DNA of 64,000 nucleotides, taken from Stereum hirsutum FP-91666 SS1. Its lineage: Eukaryota; Basidiomycota; Agaricomycetes; Russulales; Stereaceae. Positions 1 through 11,966 of this stretch are shown here, one piece after another. Positions within the stretch are counted from its first letter, which is position 1, and the number at the start of each line of letters is the position of its first letter. The stretch covers positions 245,643 to 309,642 of the forward strand of contig NW_006763151.1 of the NCBI RefSeq assembly GCF_000264905.1. Reading direction: 5' to 3'. Both the position numbers and the translations under genes were made by a program. The notes beneath the pieces are model-generated. The model was not told where the DNA came from. It saw nothing but the letters and a program-made list of their open reading frames with translations, and did no database searches.

Positions 1-180
1 CTTCCAAAAGTCGAGCAGTTCGCCGTCCATGTCGCAGACCCCCAACACCCACGGATCACGGTTTATATTCTTTAGGATCGCGTTCGGACTGCCAACACCA
101 GGGATGGAATGGGATGGGGAGTCAGCAGTAGTCTCTACCAAAATGTGGAGGTCGCCGTTAGTAGGTGCGCGACGACGGGC
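1..180 (-). CDS. Partial exon of an unknown protein at the left edge
   Basis: A minus-strand frame is open for all 60 codons from base 180 to the window edge, ending in a hydrophobic, Trp-rich stretch (NRDPWVLGVCDMDGELLDFW). An in-frame TAA lies directly upstream (181-183), so an exon must begin at or just inside 180, possibly at the AG before CCCGTC or at the TTTTGGTAG acceptor near 130, which has a TACTAAC branch site in front of it. The 5' exons are not resolved. I do not recognise the family. It could be a downstream exon of a gene ending left of the window. Support is only the open frame and plausible composition. Confidence 0.3.
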
Positions 181-447
181 TTACATGACGACGTGAATAT
201 CTCCGGTCTTGACTGATTTTATTTCGCACACCAGAGAACCCTGTCGTATCCACAGGGAAGTAAGCACGCAAAATCGTATGAACTCGTATAGTCAGGGAGG
301 AACACCTACATTCGACGCGAACCGCATGTCCTGCCAGACTCCACGGGCTATTTTACCGTCACTATTCCTACGGAACAAAAGCCTAGTTTGGCCCGGCTGT
401 TATGGTGGCGAACGTGGCGGTGGCGATCAACACCCAGGCTAATCGCT

Positions 448-1874
448 TCATCGTAGTAAGTACATAGCAACCCGAAAGACACTCACTCGCATAGCTTCGA
501 GCATTCGAGCCCACTCGAGAGGGAGCCTGTCCAGGACACGTATCCGTCTGAAGTGTGCGATCTCGCTCTGCAGTAATTGTTCTTTCGCGTCGCGCTGCAC
601 GATCGGGCTATTTGTCGCAGTTGTGGGAGTGGCGCTGCTGCCAGCAGGAAGAGCGGCGGGACCAAGGCTCCTCGGCGTACTGTTCCTCACCTTCGGCTCG
701 AACCAATGCAGTGGCGTTACTTCGTCGTTCTTGAAGCTCTCGGAAAGCGTGACCCACGTTTGACAGTATTGGCTGCACAGACGGACATGAGCGAACGCAA
801 TTGAGCGGAACCGCGAAGAAGCATCACTCACCATTGAACGGACCTCCTGAGAGTTAATTGCTCCACTACTTTCTCGCATTTCGGACACGTTACTTCACGA
901 CCTTCTCTGCCATATCCTCTGGTGAGCATACGAGGCAGAATCGCGTTCATGTGGATGGTCCCTCCTGGCTGCAGCACCTTATTCCACTCCGATGGCTCCA
1001 ACAAGGAAAGAGAGGCGCCCTCTTCGGATCCCGTCAGCTCGTAATCTCCACGGTTGACGAATCTGAAGCCAGCTTTGCCCCTGAAGTAGACCTTCAGCAG
1101 CCCGTCCAGATGCTAAGGTGAAGAGATCAGAGATCAGACATGATTGAGCCTAGCTGTCGAGACTGACCTCGAAGGTAGAACACAGCTCGAGCGGGATAGT
1201 CAATTCTTGGCCGAGCATGTCCTTCAGAATGATAGGTCGATCGGCAGGCGTGGTGCCACCTTCCCATGGGTGGCCCATCTGGGCTGCGGGGCGTGTCAGC
1301 TGACGTGAAATACGCGTCAAGGCAGCACGATCCTGTTCGGCCAACTTTCCCAAGCGACTGACACCATTGCTATCGGATAGCATAGTCAGCCCGAGAAATG
1401 GTGTAAGTGAATGGTGAGAACTGACCTTTGCAGAACACACAAGAGGGCGAGTATCTGAGTCTGACATCCTGCTAATCGTCGTCGCATCTCTCCCAGCTCG
1501 TTTGGCCTAAATAAGGCCCATCCGATCTTCCTCCATGATTCCTCCGCCTTCTCCCTATAACTTCCTTTCTTCAACCTCTTTTTACAACTCATAACCGCCG
1601 CCTGAATCTCTACCAGCACTCTCTTCGACGAAGATATGGTGAGATTAATCTGTCGTTCGACAGAGTCTGGCAGCGGGTTTGTTTTGTGGGTATAAGATAA
1701 CAGATCGCCCACGCTCTGCAGTACGCCATAGAAAGAGGTGACTTCCGCCAAAAGAGCCTGATATTCCTCCGATGCGCCTATGCTGCTAGATAGAACCGTT
1801 ACAACCTTGATAGCAATCTCAGTGGCAGAGACAATGTCGCCCAAAGAACCGAAGCTAAAGCCGACAGAAAACAT
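448..1874 (-). CDS. Fungal N-terminal helical domain + ubiquitin-like (ULD) domain + CxxC zinc ribbon protein
   Basis: Four exons join cleanly: 1426-1874, 1168-1369, 832-1112 and 448-772, with introns of 55-59 nt. The start is the ATG at 1874 (MFSVGFSFGSLGDIV), the usual opening of basidiomycete proteins with a helical, STAND-like N-terminal domain (residues 1-140). A ubiquitin-like ULD domain follows (from 'IILKDMLGQELTIPLELC' to 'LQPGGTIHMNAIL'). After it come CPKC and, across the last intron, CQYC, which together would bind one zinc. The C-terminal 100 residues are Ser/Thr-rich and then helical. The last exon is ambiguous: a splice near 470 would instead append a short hydrophobic segment ending at 383. 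These proteins are expanded in mushroom-forming fungi and have no established biochemical role. A function in signalling or heterokaryon/immune-type responses is only inferred from domain type. Confidence 0.75.
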
Positions 1875-2399
1875 AGCAGAGTTCAAGCCTTCGAGTGGCG
1901 GTTGGGGAGAGTCAGATTCTGGGAACTTGGTTATCGATGACCTGGCGATTCGACGCATACATATACACCCACATGTTGAACTCGTGTGGTATCTGGCCTT
2001 CGAAAGGCGATACTATAGGCCAAGATGAACGCCGGAATGAGTGGCATTGACAACCGATCGACATCCGGACGTGCATGAGGATAGGGCGCCTTGTTATCAT
2101 ACTGTGACCTGGTGTGTGGCATGCGAATGAGTGGCATGCCAGTGCAGGCATGGTGGGAGTAGATGAAGCGATATGTGGAAGCTGCGGCTTTAACCTATGT
2201 ACCACTCGATGAGACACGATCAGGCGCTTAAATCTGCGATGAGCCCATCGATGCCTAATCAGCCTGTGGTCCAAGCCACAGAGATGGGTGCGACCCAATT
2301 ACCCAGGCGCTGCACAGCGTACCGTACAAACGTCGTTGACAAAGTGAGGGCGAGCGTAATATACTAGACGAACTGGAGGATCTGCGATAGGTAGTTAGC
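1875..2399. other. Intergenic, no gene seen
   Basis: This is the 5' flank of the ULD gene and the 3' flank of the F-box gene. Short open frames here are not coding-like. A 12-base direct repeat (GAATGAGTGGCA) occurs near 2036 and 2126. No TATA box is evident. Confidence 0.6.
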
Positions 2400-4049
2400 C
2401 TACTGGATGTACGGTAGAAACATAGAACTCACATCTCGACTGGTAACCATGTCAAAGAACCGACTCTTCACGAAACCGTTGAAGTCCACGTCTCCAATCT
2501 CGTCATAATACTCGACCTCTTTCAAGATATCATTCTTGAGCATCCCTGTGCCTTCAACTTCCTTCTGCATGCGACGTGGGGCTACCAAGATCCTGATAGG
2601 AGCGCCTAGCTGATGACGAGACTTCAATACCTGGCCAATCGACGTCTCTCCCAAATCTCCCACGATGAGAACGTGAAGCTTGGGGCAATATGCTCTTGAC
2701 CCTACGTTGAGCCCGTCATTCTTCGTTCGTGCCATGGTGAGCAGCTTCAAGAAGCTCGGACTGGCATTGTGAAGCGCAAGGATGCGCAAAGGCCAGTCAA
2801 GTTCCTTCAGCATACGTCGTGAGATGCTAAGGGCGCTTTCCTCCGACTTGACCTTCCTCTTCCAGTCCCACTCTGCGTTGATGAGCTGTAAAGTGAATAT
2901 CGTCGCGAAAATGGACCCCTTCGGTTCGTCCTCGTGCCATTGAGGCAGGGAGAGCCCTTTGAGGAACGATCCAGTCATTGACTGACGGTATTGAGTTTGG
3001 CGAGGTTCTTCGATATCGAACGGATCGGAGGGGTCGCCGACGAATGGTTTTCCGAAGCTAAGCCGTAGGTGACAGAGAGAAGGTAGATAGAGCCGGTCCA
3101 TGAGGTTGCTTGCTTCGCAAGGATCTGCGAACTCGAAAAACACCGTCTCCAGCTCTTTGAGCTGCACGGTTCGACGATCTGTCCAACCGTCTCCATCGTC
3201 GACCTGCGGACCCGCGTAACGAAAGCGGAGCTCCTTGAGTTTGGGAGATGCCTCGAAGGTGCGGAGAAGGTCGTCGAACCAAGGGCCAGATGAAGGACGC
3301 ATACGACAGACGGTGTACATTTCGAGGTGTCTGAAGAGGGGTCCGGACCAGTCGATGGGTGTTGCCATAAGATGGACGCGGGTGAGACGAGGATGATTGC
3401 CCTTGAAGAGAACACCTGTGTAGAAGTCCTCGGGTACCTCATCTATCGCCTCTACGTCCGGGCGGTTGACTGCGAGATTCAATGATTCGAGGATCGGTGC
3501 GCCGCCGAGCTTGGTTATATAGTAAAGGGCGAGGTTCATCAACGCAGGGTCCAGCGTGATGAGAGAGAACATCCACCATCGGTTGACGTGGGGAGAAAGG
3601 ATTTCGAAGGCACGATGGACGAATGACTCATAATAGACCGGGACGTGGGTGCTGATGTCGTCTCCGGGCTCCAATTCCTCTACCTTCGGACCCTGCCCTT
3701 TCCAACTCGTCATCTCAACGTTGATATGCAACGGCTGATTCTTCGATCGTTGAATATATGCGCGTGTTTTAGTAAAGGGGGGCATTTCGTCGAAGGTGAG
3801 ACGTGCCCATAACGGTCCGTACTGCAGTGCGATGGCGCGCCAGCGTCTGGATACGTGGGAGATGGCCACCTCGGTAGGAAGACGCTTTGTGCCTGTAGTA
3901 AATATGATGCCGTCTCCTCAGCACGCATAGTCAAATATTGCTTCCCAGAGCTCTGTGGCCATTTGCTGTAAGACGATACTCTGAGGGTTATGTTCAGTGA
4001 TGGGGGTCAAAGGGCGATCATGTAAGCCATATTCCCTGGAGACAAACAT
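2400..4049 (-). CDS. F-box protein (basidiomycete type), frame interrupted by TGA at 3918-3920
   Basis: The long frame (2400-3869, plus 17 codons up to the stop) carries the second half of an F-box (LPTEVAISHVSRRWRAIAL) and then about 450 residues of LRR-like sequence typical of basidiomycete F-box proteins, which act as substrate receptors of SCF ubiquitin ligases. In the same frame upstream, from ATG 4049, 43 codons end with the first F-box helix (ATELWEAIFDYAC) and then TGA. The two halves are collinear and correctly spaced, separated only by this stop. No splice with matching phase removes just the TGA. An intron from about 3983 to the TTTACTACAG acceptor near 3890 would keep the frame but delete helix 1. 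The gene may therefore be a nonsense allele, a sequencing error or a recent pseudogene. The 3' end may be spliced (GTGAGT to CAG just before the TAG), removing only a few residues. Confidence 0.7.
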
Positions 4050-4698
4050 CCTCACCTGCGACTGAAGTCCAAGGCAAAGCTGGCCAACTGCTATGATTGA
4101 GAACTGATATATGCGCTCTTTTACTGCGTCTGTAGTGGCGCTCGTGCGCTACAAGTCGGCTGTGCCGGAGAAGAGACACTGTAGCCCCTATAGGCTTCGG
4201 TTGGTATTTGGAGTCTTCGGGTGCGTGGTCTGTTCACGAGACGAAATCCATGAAGTATTGATAAGGTTTTAAATACACATTTGAACAAAAAAAAACGCAC
4301 CATAAGGTTGTTCAAAAGTACCGGATGTGAAGCTTTACAGGCTATGGAGGAGGTCGAGGTCGAGGTCAAGCTCGTCGCGTTCGGTCGACGCGTCTGTGGC
4401 GCGTTCCTTCTTAATTACGTAAACCAGAATAGCTTCCGGAGTCCGGGTATTATGCGCCACACACGCCACATCTCAGTCGTCCCGTTGACCTCAAGCTGGG
4501 ACGTGAAAACAGACTCCCTGTTCAGGATAACTAGGTCAAACATAAAAACGGCATGGTACAAATATTTCCACATAAGATATCAGAGCAGCAGTAATATACA
4601 ATCCGATCCAAGACGCACAGTAGACCAGTCATCGCCGCAGGTTTGGTACCTCTCCCGCATTCCTCTTCCCGTCGTCATACAGAAAGGTTGCCAAATCA
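4050..4698. other. Intergenic between Lon and the F-box gene
   Basis: This is the 3' flank of Lon and the 5' flank of the F-box gene. An apparent plus-strand frame across 4281-4844 is partly the antisense of the Lon C-terminus and is not taken as a gene. I see nothing else in it. Confidence 0.55.
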
Positions 4699-7600
4699 TT
4701 ATAAACGGCTTTCGACCAAAACCGCCTCTTCACCCCTCCACGCCAGCGTATCTTTCCCAAACGCTGCTTCCAACGCTTCTTTCACCGTCTTCGCAAAAAC
4801 GAAGGTCATGCCATTTCTTACCTCTTGAGGTACGTCGTGCTTGACGTCCTTGCGGTTCGCCCATGGAAGAATAACGGTCGTGATACCCGCACGGTGAGCA
4901 CCAAGAACCTAGAATACAAGCATAAATGATGATGAGAAGACTATGGTCATATATGGTGAGCGAGCTGACCTTCTCTTTGATCCCACCAACAGGAGTGACG
5001 CGTCCACGAAGAGTGATCTAACAAACAAACATGGTCAATGGAGGCTAACAATGGCCCAAGGGGGCTTTAAATACTCACCTCTCCGGTCATCGCGACATTG
5101 GGCGGTACACAAGCACCCGTCAATAGTGATACGAAGGCGCATGTCTAAAAACCGATATAAGTATGATCGGGATGGTTTTAAAGAAAGAGAGGAGACGAGC
5201 GAACTCACCATCGCGATCCCAGCACTAGGTCCATCTTTCTTCTGCGCCCCAGCAGGCAGATGCAAATGAATATCGATCTTACTCGTATCCTCTCCGCTCG
5301 CAACATCAACACCCCGTCTCGTCACCAACGGGTCCTGCGTCCGACTGCTCGTCACGCCCAGCTCATACGCATGCGTCTTCACCCAGCTCAACGCCAACTC
5401 TCCGCTCTCCTTGATAACCTACGATTCGTCCGACGTTGACAAGATCAATATAAAAGATTGTAGTAGTTGAAGAGCAAAGAGATACGTACATTTCCCAGCG
5501 ACCCCGTCAACTTCAGCTTTCCATTCCCAGGAACTGCGATGCTCTCCACAGGCATGATCTCTCCTTCTCCCATACCCGTGACAACCAACCCGTACACAAC
5601 CCCTCTTCTCGGCTCTCGATCGCCTATCGTCTCCTCATCCCACCTCGCAATACCCAGTATATTCTCCAACTCGTCGATCTCGACCGTAGGTCTATACTTA
5701 ACGAGTGCATTCTGCACAGGGTCGGTATTCGTGATCGAGTTATTGCCATCTGATGCTGTCGATGTTGACGCGGGAGACATTGATGGAGATGCATGCGAAG
5801 ACGACGAGGTTGACGAAGATGCATCCGCATCGATATACTCGGCCCACTCGACTGCCTTGAACCTGACCACACTCCCGATTGCCCTCTCCAAGCTCCTTAC
5901 ACCCGCCTCCCTGGTATAATGCGAAACAATATGCAGCAGTGCAGGATCGGAGAGGTCTAACTGCGCTGGTGTGAGACCGTTCACGGAGAGTTGCTTGGGA
6001 AGGAGGAAGCGGCGCGCGATGTGAAGTTTCTCGTCATATGTGTAGCCTATTCCCGTTGGCAGGGTTAGTCTCCAATGATAACATGGTTGAACTTGGAGTT
6101 GTAGGGAAAGACGTACCAGATAGATGAATGATCTCGCATCTGTCCAAGAGGGGGGCCGCGATGGTGTCAAGTGTATTCGCTGTACAGATGAAAAGGACCT
6201 GGCTGAGGTCGATGGGGACGTTGATATAGTGATCCTGCGACGGAGTTCAGTACTCGGACAATGTCTTCGGTAGGAAGACATACATTGAAAGCGTGATTCT
6301 GTTCTGGGTCTAACACTTCCAATAATGCCGCCGATGGATCTCCGTGGAAATTCGACTGTCCGACTTTGTCAACTTCGTCCCTGTGAACCATAGCATGTAA
6401 AAGTAAAATCAGTACCGCACACTTATATTCTAGGATGAGTGAGAAGACAAATGCACCCACAACAGCAAGACCAAGTCACTCCTCCCAGCCTTCCTCAAAG
6501 CCTGCACGATCGTCCCCGGCCCACTAGCGACATACGTCCTCCTATGACCCCTAATCTCACCCTCATCCCGCACACCTCCTAGAGCGATCCTCTGGAATGG
6601 CCTGCCCAATGCCTTGGCGATAGACTGACCAAGCGAGGTCTTCCCAGTTCCTGGTGGACCAACGAACCTTTTACACGACATTGATAAACATCCAACTTCG
6701 AATTGAAAGTGAATCTCCGGAGAGAAGAACGCACAGAAGAATTGGTCCCTTGACCCTCCTAGGTTTTCTCCTCCTCACTGTCTCCGCCAACTTCGGCATT
6801 CTCTCATGTTGACCTTCCACCTGTGTTTGTTCTCCAGCCAAAGTTTGAGATACATCTCTTTCTTTGGATGCCATAACTGCCTGTTCCGCTGCGTCGACTT
6901 CCTTTGCCTCCGCCATTCTCTCTGCCTCTGCCTTGGCCTCTGCCTCGATCTGCCTCGCTTCCTCTTCAGCAGCCATCATTTCTCTGAGCCTAACCACGGC
7001 CAGATACTCGATCAGCCGTCGCTTTACGCGGTCGAGGCCGTAGTGGTCTGCGTCGAGTTGGCGTTGAGCGTTGGTGAGGAAGGCGCGAGAGCGGAGGGAC
7101 TGTGGCGGTGGCGATTGAGTTGACGAGGAAGTTGAGCTGGGGCTCGAATCTGAGGCTTCAATGAGCGAGGACGAGGGCCACGGAAGGGACGTCAGCCATT
7201 CCAGCTGCGACACACATGAAAAGGATTAGTCGGTGACTCTATTAGGCTGATACGGTTGTGAATGGGCCACGAGGGGAAGCACTCACATAATTCCTCACAA
7301 CCCCATACTCCGCGCTCTGTTGCGGAATTCTCTTCAACCTCCTCCACTCGTTGACGCCCACCCTCCTCTCCTCACTGCCCACCTCCATCGCCTCAATCTT
7401 CCTCTTCACATCTAGCATATCGTCCTCTTCTTGCCCTTCCCGATCCAACTCTGACCCCTGCCCCTCATTCGTCGACGCACTCCCGTCCACTCTCTCGGGC
7501 CAATCCGCGTTACCGGGTCTCGACGACTTATTCCACGTCCGGTTATTGGGATTCTGAAATGAGTTGTTTGGAGAAGGTGAGGGGCGGTTTAGAGCTGAGA

Positions 7601-8538
7601 GTTCGGCTTGTATAGCAGCGAGTTGTTGGCGGAGGAAGAACTCTTTCTGTTGTTTAGACAAAGATTCGTCGACTGCAGAGGCTATCTTGGTAGAGACTTC
7701 GGATATGGAAGTGAGTTTGATGAAGAGGGATGTAGCGTGTTTGATTCGAGTAGAAGTTGTGGGGGTCGAGAGGTGTGCTGCGATATCAAGCGCAATGAGA
7801 GTCAGTAATTGAATAGAACTGCAGCATATACAAGAGAAACATGCCAATCTTATCCGCATACTCAACGCCCGCCGTACTAACCAACATATCCGCCATCCAG
7901 CCCGCCCTCTCCTCTTCCAGATCCTCCACAAGACCCATGATCTTCACCCACGCCTCTCTCTTCCTACTCTGTGTTGTATCCTGGGACAGCCTTTCCAACA
8001 TCCTCAACGCTGCATTCTTAAATGATATGAACTCCTCCTTCGACGGTCGCTCGCCATCGTCCTGACCGTCACCATATCCATCGCCCCCTGTCCGTATCAA
8101 AGCGCCAGAGTTTGGAGGCGATAAGGAAGCACGCTCATATGCCAAGAGCGGTATAGGATCTCGTTTCGAGAAAGATGGCGACGCAGCTTCAACATCCAAA
8201 AGTCGGACTCTGGAAAGACCCTGGAGAGCAAGCAAGTGAGGCTGAGAGGACGACCTCGTCGGCGGTCTGACGAGTCTGACCACTCGCGCAACGACGCCCC
8301 ATTCGTTCAACTTCGGAGTCTGAAGCTTCTCCGAGTTTTTCTTGGACTGCTGAGGAGGAAGCAAGGGTACTGCAGCGACCACAGGAGTCTGTCCATTCTC
8401 TGCGGCAGAGTCAGCAAGACGAATGAGGGCTTCTGCAACCGGAGCGGTGATGGGTACAATGACGCGCGCTGAGGGCAGAAGGACGAGCGGGTGCGGCAGC
8501 GCGAGAGTGGGCAGCTCGAGCGAAGTCGTCGTCGCCAT
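4699..8538 (-). CDS. Lon protease homolog 2, peroxisomal (ATP-dependent Ser protease)
   Basis: This is a Lon AAA+ protease of about 1,050 residues in roughly ten exons. It opens with the LON substrate-binding domain ([20 protein letters not shown]) and lacks a mitochondrial presequence. [17 protein letters not shown] coiled coil follows, then a charged Ala/Glu/Arg insert, Walker [10 protein letters not shown], and sensor and lid regions. The protease domain has the catalytic Ser in DGPSAGIAM and the catalytic Lys in TPVGGIKEK. The C-terminus, decoded past a final intron, ends ...LVESRL before TAA at 4699-4701. SRL is a PTS1 peroxisomal targeting signal, which separates this gene from mitochondrial Pim1. 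Peroxisomal Lon degrades misfolded or oxidised matrix proteins. Start ATG at 8538. The acidic/Ser-rich loop near the lid is unusually long (poly-Ser region around 5760-5830). Confidence 0.9.
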
Positions 8539-8818
8539 CGTCGTCGACAGCGAGGAGACTATGAACTAAGCTACTTTGAATGAGAGGGGAACAGTGGCGA
8601 GGTGCATTGCACTTGAAGTCCGGGGTGAGCGTGGTACTGTAATAGATCGCATGTGATTTCGAAACTCCCGGTCTTGCCACACGCCAAACGCCAACACATC
8701 CAATAATTCGTAGAAAAACAAATATAGATACATGTAACGGATAGATGATAGGACTAGAATGTAGAATACACAGGAACCTAAAGGAGACCGGCGTAGGCCG
8801 GCTAATCAATCCTAATCC
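8539..8818. other. Short intergenic spacer upstream of Lon
   Basis: 280 bases between the Lon start codon and the end of the next minus-strand gene. It must hold the Lon promoter and the terminator of the upstream gene. No TATA box or other motif stands out. Confidence 0.5.
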
Positions 8819-11800
8819 TCAAACCCTCACACCATCGTGCGCCACGCCCCTCGCCACGGAGTTCTCCTTATCCTCACGTTTCTCCCTCACCGCCATCCCA
8901 TTCTTCATCTTAGCCGGAGCATCCGGAGTCTCGTCCACCTCCATCACAGTCGACAGCGAGATTCCCTCCTTGATACTCTGCACACTAACCAACTCCACGT
9001 CCTTCGAACCCCTGCCCGACACCAACCTCTTGCTCATACTCTCCGATGCCACAAGCGAGCTCAAGGTCGTGTTCATCGAGGAGGAAGTGTTCAGCACGCC
9101 CAGAGCAGGAGGAGCACTAGTGCCGACCTCCATCTTGGACGGGTTCGTCGCCGCCGAGGAGACATGATCATTGTCGCCCAAGTCGGTGCCAGTTGCATCA
9201 GCCCCGCTATCCAAGACAAGGGCGCTGGTAGATGATAAAGACGAAGAGGACGAGACAGGCATAGTCTGAGATAGCGAGTGAACATGAGAGTGAGCGTGGA
9301 GTCCAGATTCTTCCTGGGCGAGACGGGGCGTAAACAAGGGCGAGCACTCCCTTTGCCTCTTCCCCAGATTTGTGAGAGTAGGAGTAGAACAGGGAGGAAC
9401 CGAAATGGTCCCATCGGTCGTTCGTGCATCCTGAGAGAGAACTGGCGAGTACGGATTCGAGAGACGTGGATAGAAGGAGGAAGAGTACGATGTTTGTAGG
9501 ATAGGAATAAGTGGCGCATGGTGGTAATATGGGGAATCTTGGGCGTTGCCTGCGTTCGAGCTTGAACTCGGATAGAATCCGGGGCCGGAGAGGATGACGG
9601 GCGAACTATTTGTTCGCATAGACGGTAGTCCCGCGAATCCTAGGCCAGTACCATCTTGAGCACTTCCTTCGAACACAGGGCCAGTCGACAGTGATATCCC
9701 TGCCTGCATCCGTGAACTCTCGCCCGGATCAGCCTTGGTTCGACCTTCTTCCTCACCACCTATCTCCCCGAAGACAACACCCTCAGACAGAGGAGACTCC
9801 ACCGTTGCCCTGAACCTCTTAGATCCCCTCCCCCTTTCAGACTCTCCACTCAAACTCTCCCTCTTCGTCCGAATCCGATCATGCTTCTCCACCACCCCGA
9901 CCGGCAGCTTGCTCTGCGGCCGAACGCACATGGGCAATACGCTCTCGCTGCACTCTCCAATGACTGGCGTCGGTAGCTGAGGACTGTCCGAATTTGCACC
10001 CTTGTGCGCAGAAAACTTCGCGGCGTCGAGAGGTTTGAGAGACTTGCGCCGTGCTGATGAGTTGGATGTGGAGAAATTGAAGGCCGATGATGCTGGGCCT
10101 GCGGAAGAAATGGAACGAGCATTTTTCTTGCCGTTACCCAACGAAATTGTGTTCGAGGGATCGATGCCGTTGGCGGTCGTGACGTCCAGGATAGTTCCAC
10201 TCTGACCACCAAAAGTTCTCCCCACCCCTATCCCAGGAGCGTTTGCCACGTCTCCCATCCCGCTGCCGCCAGAGTTCATGTTTACACCATCGAATGACCA
10301 AGACTCCGCGAAACCGTCCTTGAAGTACACCGACATGTCTTCTATAAACCCCGGATCAAACACCGCCTGAGAGGCCAGCAAGTCGTTCACAACTGTGTCT
10401 CCGCCAGAACCTTCGCCAGAAAACACGTAGGCCCCAGGTGCCATATGAGCAGCCGAAGAGTTCGATGCAGGAGATACGGGTAAAATCTCTGATATTTGGC
10501 TGAGAAAGTGCGAATATGTGGGGAATAACTGCGGAAGAGTTATACTCTCAGTCATCGCCCCCGCTTCCGTGGTGAAAGTAGGCGCGGCAACGGCGGTGGT
10601 CGAGGGCGTAGGTGAGATGAATGTGGGGGTCGTGGGCGCGCTTGCGCGCCTTTGGGGGAAGAGACGGACATGGTTCAAGACGGTCGGAGGGTTGGGTAAG
10701 GAGAGTGATCGCTGGAGCTGGCCCCTCCTCTGCGCTAGGGTCCCTTTCGCAGCAGAAAGGTCACCATTAACGGAAGTCGATGTCGGAAGGCCTTGTATAG
10801 AGGTTCGCGACGGGTTGGCCAATGCTTGCTGCTCAAGGTACATTGAGTGGAAACTCGGGATGTGGCCGGATGCACTGTCGGACTTTCCCTGCGAAGTCGG
10901 ATCTACGAAGAGGGAGGAGTTCAAAGCGGGCACCGAGGCGTCGAAATGAGTGGGTGCGACTAGAGTTGCCATAACGTTGTTATTGATAGTAGATGTGATA
11001 ATCTGAAGCGCGGCGTGGAGCTCTTCCATGGAGAGGGAGTTGAAGTAGGCTTCCGTTTCAGCGGCGGGGAAGGTTCCAGCCGCGTAGCGCTGGATATTGA
11101 AGAGGAGAGTGTCATTCTGGTTGTCGTTGATATCGGGAGAGATGCACATGGCGATGTCAGGATCGATGTCGTTCCGAGAAAGTGGACCATCTATCGAAGC
11201 GGGGGTTGTCGGGTCATCGATTTCTGGCGTGTAGATGGAAGACATGACGAGATGCATTTTCCCTGTCGTGTTCATGTCTAGAATCAGTCTCTATTCCCAA
11301 TGATGAAGGTAGACTACGGACCTTGCAGCATCATGTCGCCGTGGGCGTCGATATGTGCCTGTGCAACTTCGAGAAGCTTCAGGAATTCTTGAAAGCCGGG
11401 CGGATGTTCAGATGCATTAGTATGAGATGTGCTAGTCAGTGTCTCATCCTCGTCGTCTTCGACAGGTCGAGAGAGGAGCCACAAGTCGAGGGCGCGAGGA
11501 AGAATTCGAATACGGAAGATATGTGCGGTAAACTGTAGAGTGGGCCGAGTCAACGCCGGCAGCATAGAATGAGACACGAAAGAGCTTGCCTCGACTAAAC
11601 TAATGAGCTACCCGTCGTGTTGTCCAGAAGGTTCATCAAAGCAATCAAAATTCGACGCACAGAAGCGATAGATGAATAACGAACCGTGGCCAATTCATCC
11701 CTAACCGGACGCCCCGCCGCCGTATCAGCTGCACTAGTCAAATCCGACCGCTCACTAAGGATCCCGCCAAGCTGTGGAGACAAGCCCGACATAGACCCGC

Positions 11801-11966
11801 TTGACAAGAAAACGCAGGTGAGCATCTGGCATGCAAGTGCGAACTCTTGAACCGACGCGCAACTGCGAAGGAGGTTGACAATGATATCGATTGAACTGTC
11901 TTCGTTCGGGAAGGTGGGCGAGCACATTGGCGTAGAAGTCATGACAGGCATAGGAACGACGGCCAT
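8819..11966 (-). CDS. Ser/Pro-rich orphan protein, 1011 aa
   Basis: Three exons give an exact frame: 11601-11966, 11322-11532 and 8819-11277 (1,011 residues, start MAVVPMPVMTS). The first 120 residues are predicted helical and contain several Leu/Ile repeats (SIDIIVNLLRSCASVQEF...), and a second helical patch (GFQEFLKLLEVAQAHIDAHGD) closes exon 2. The remaining 800 residues are low-complexity Ser/Thr/Pro/Gly with one basic stretch (ESERGRGSKRFR) that could act as a nuclear localisation signal. The first intron uses a weak GTTTAG donor, chosen because it is the only phase-compatible one. I recognise no domain. A nuclear regulatory role is a guess from composition only. The length of the open frame in a single 2.46-kb exon and the clean splices support a real gene. 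Confidence 0.7.

Noticed and set aside
4281..4844. 187-codon plus-strand open frame
   Set aside because: Its right half is the exact antisense of the Lon C-terminal exon and the left half has no coding features.
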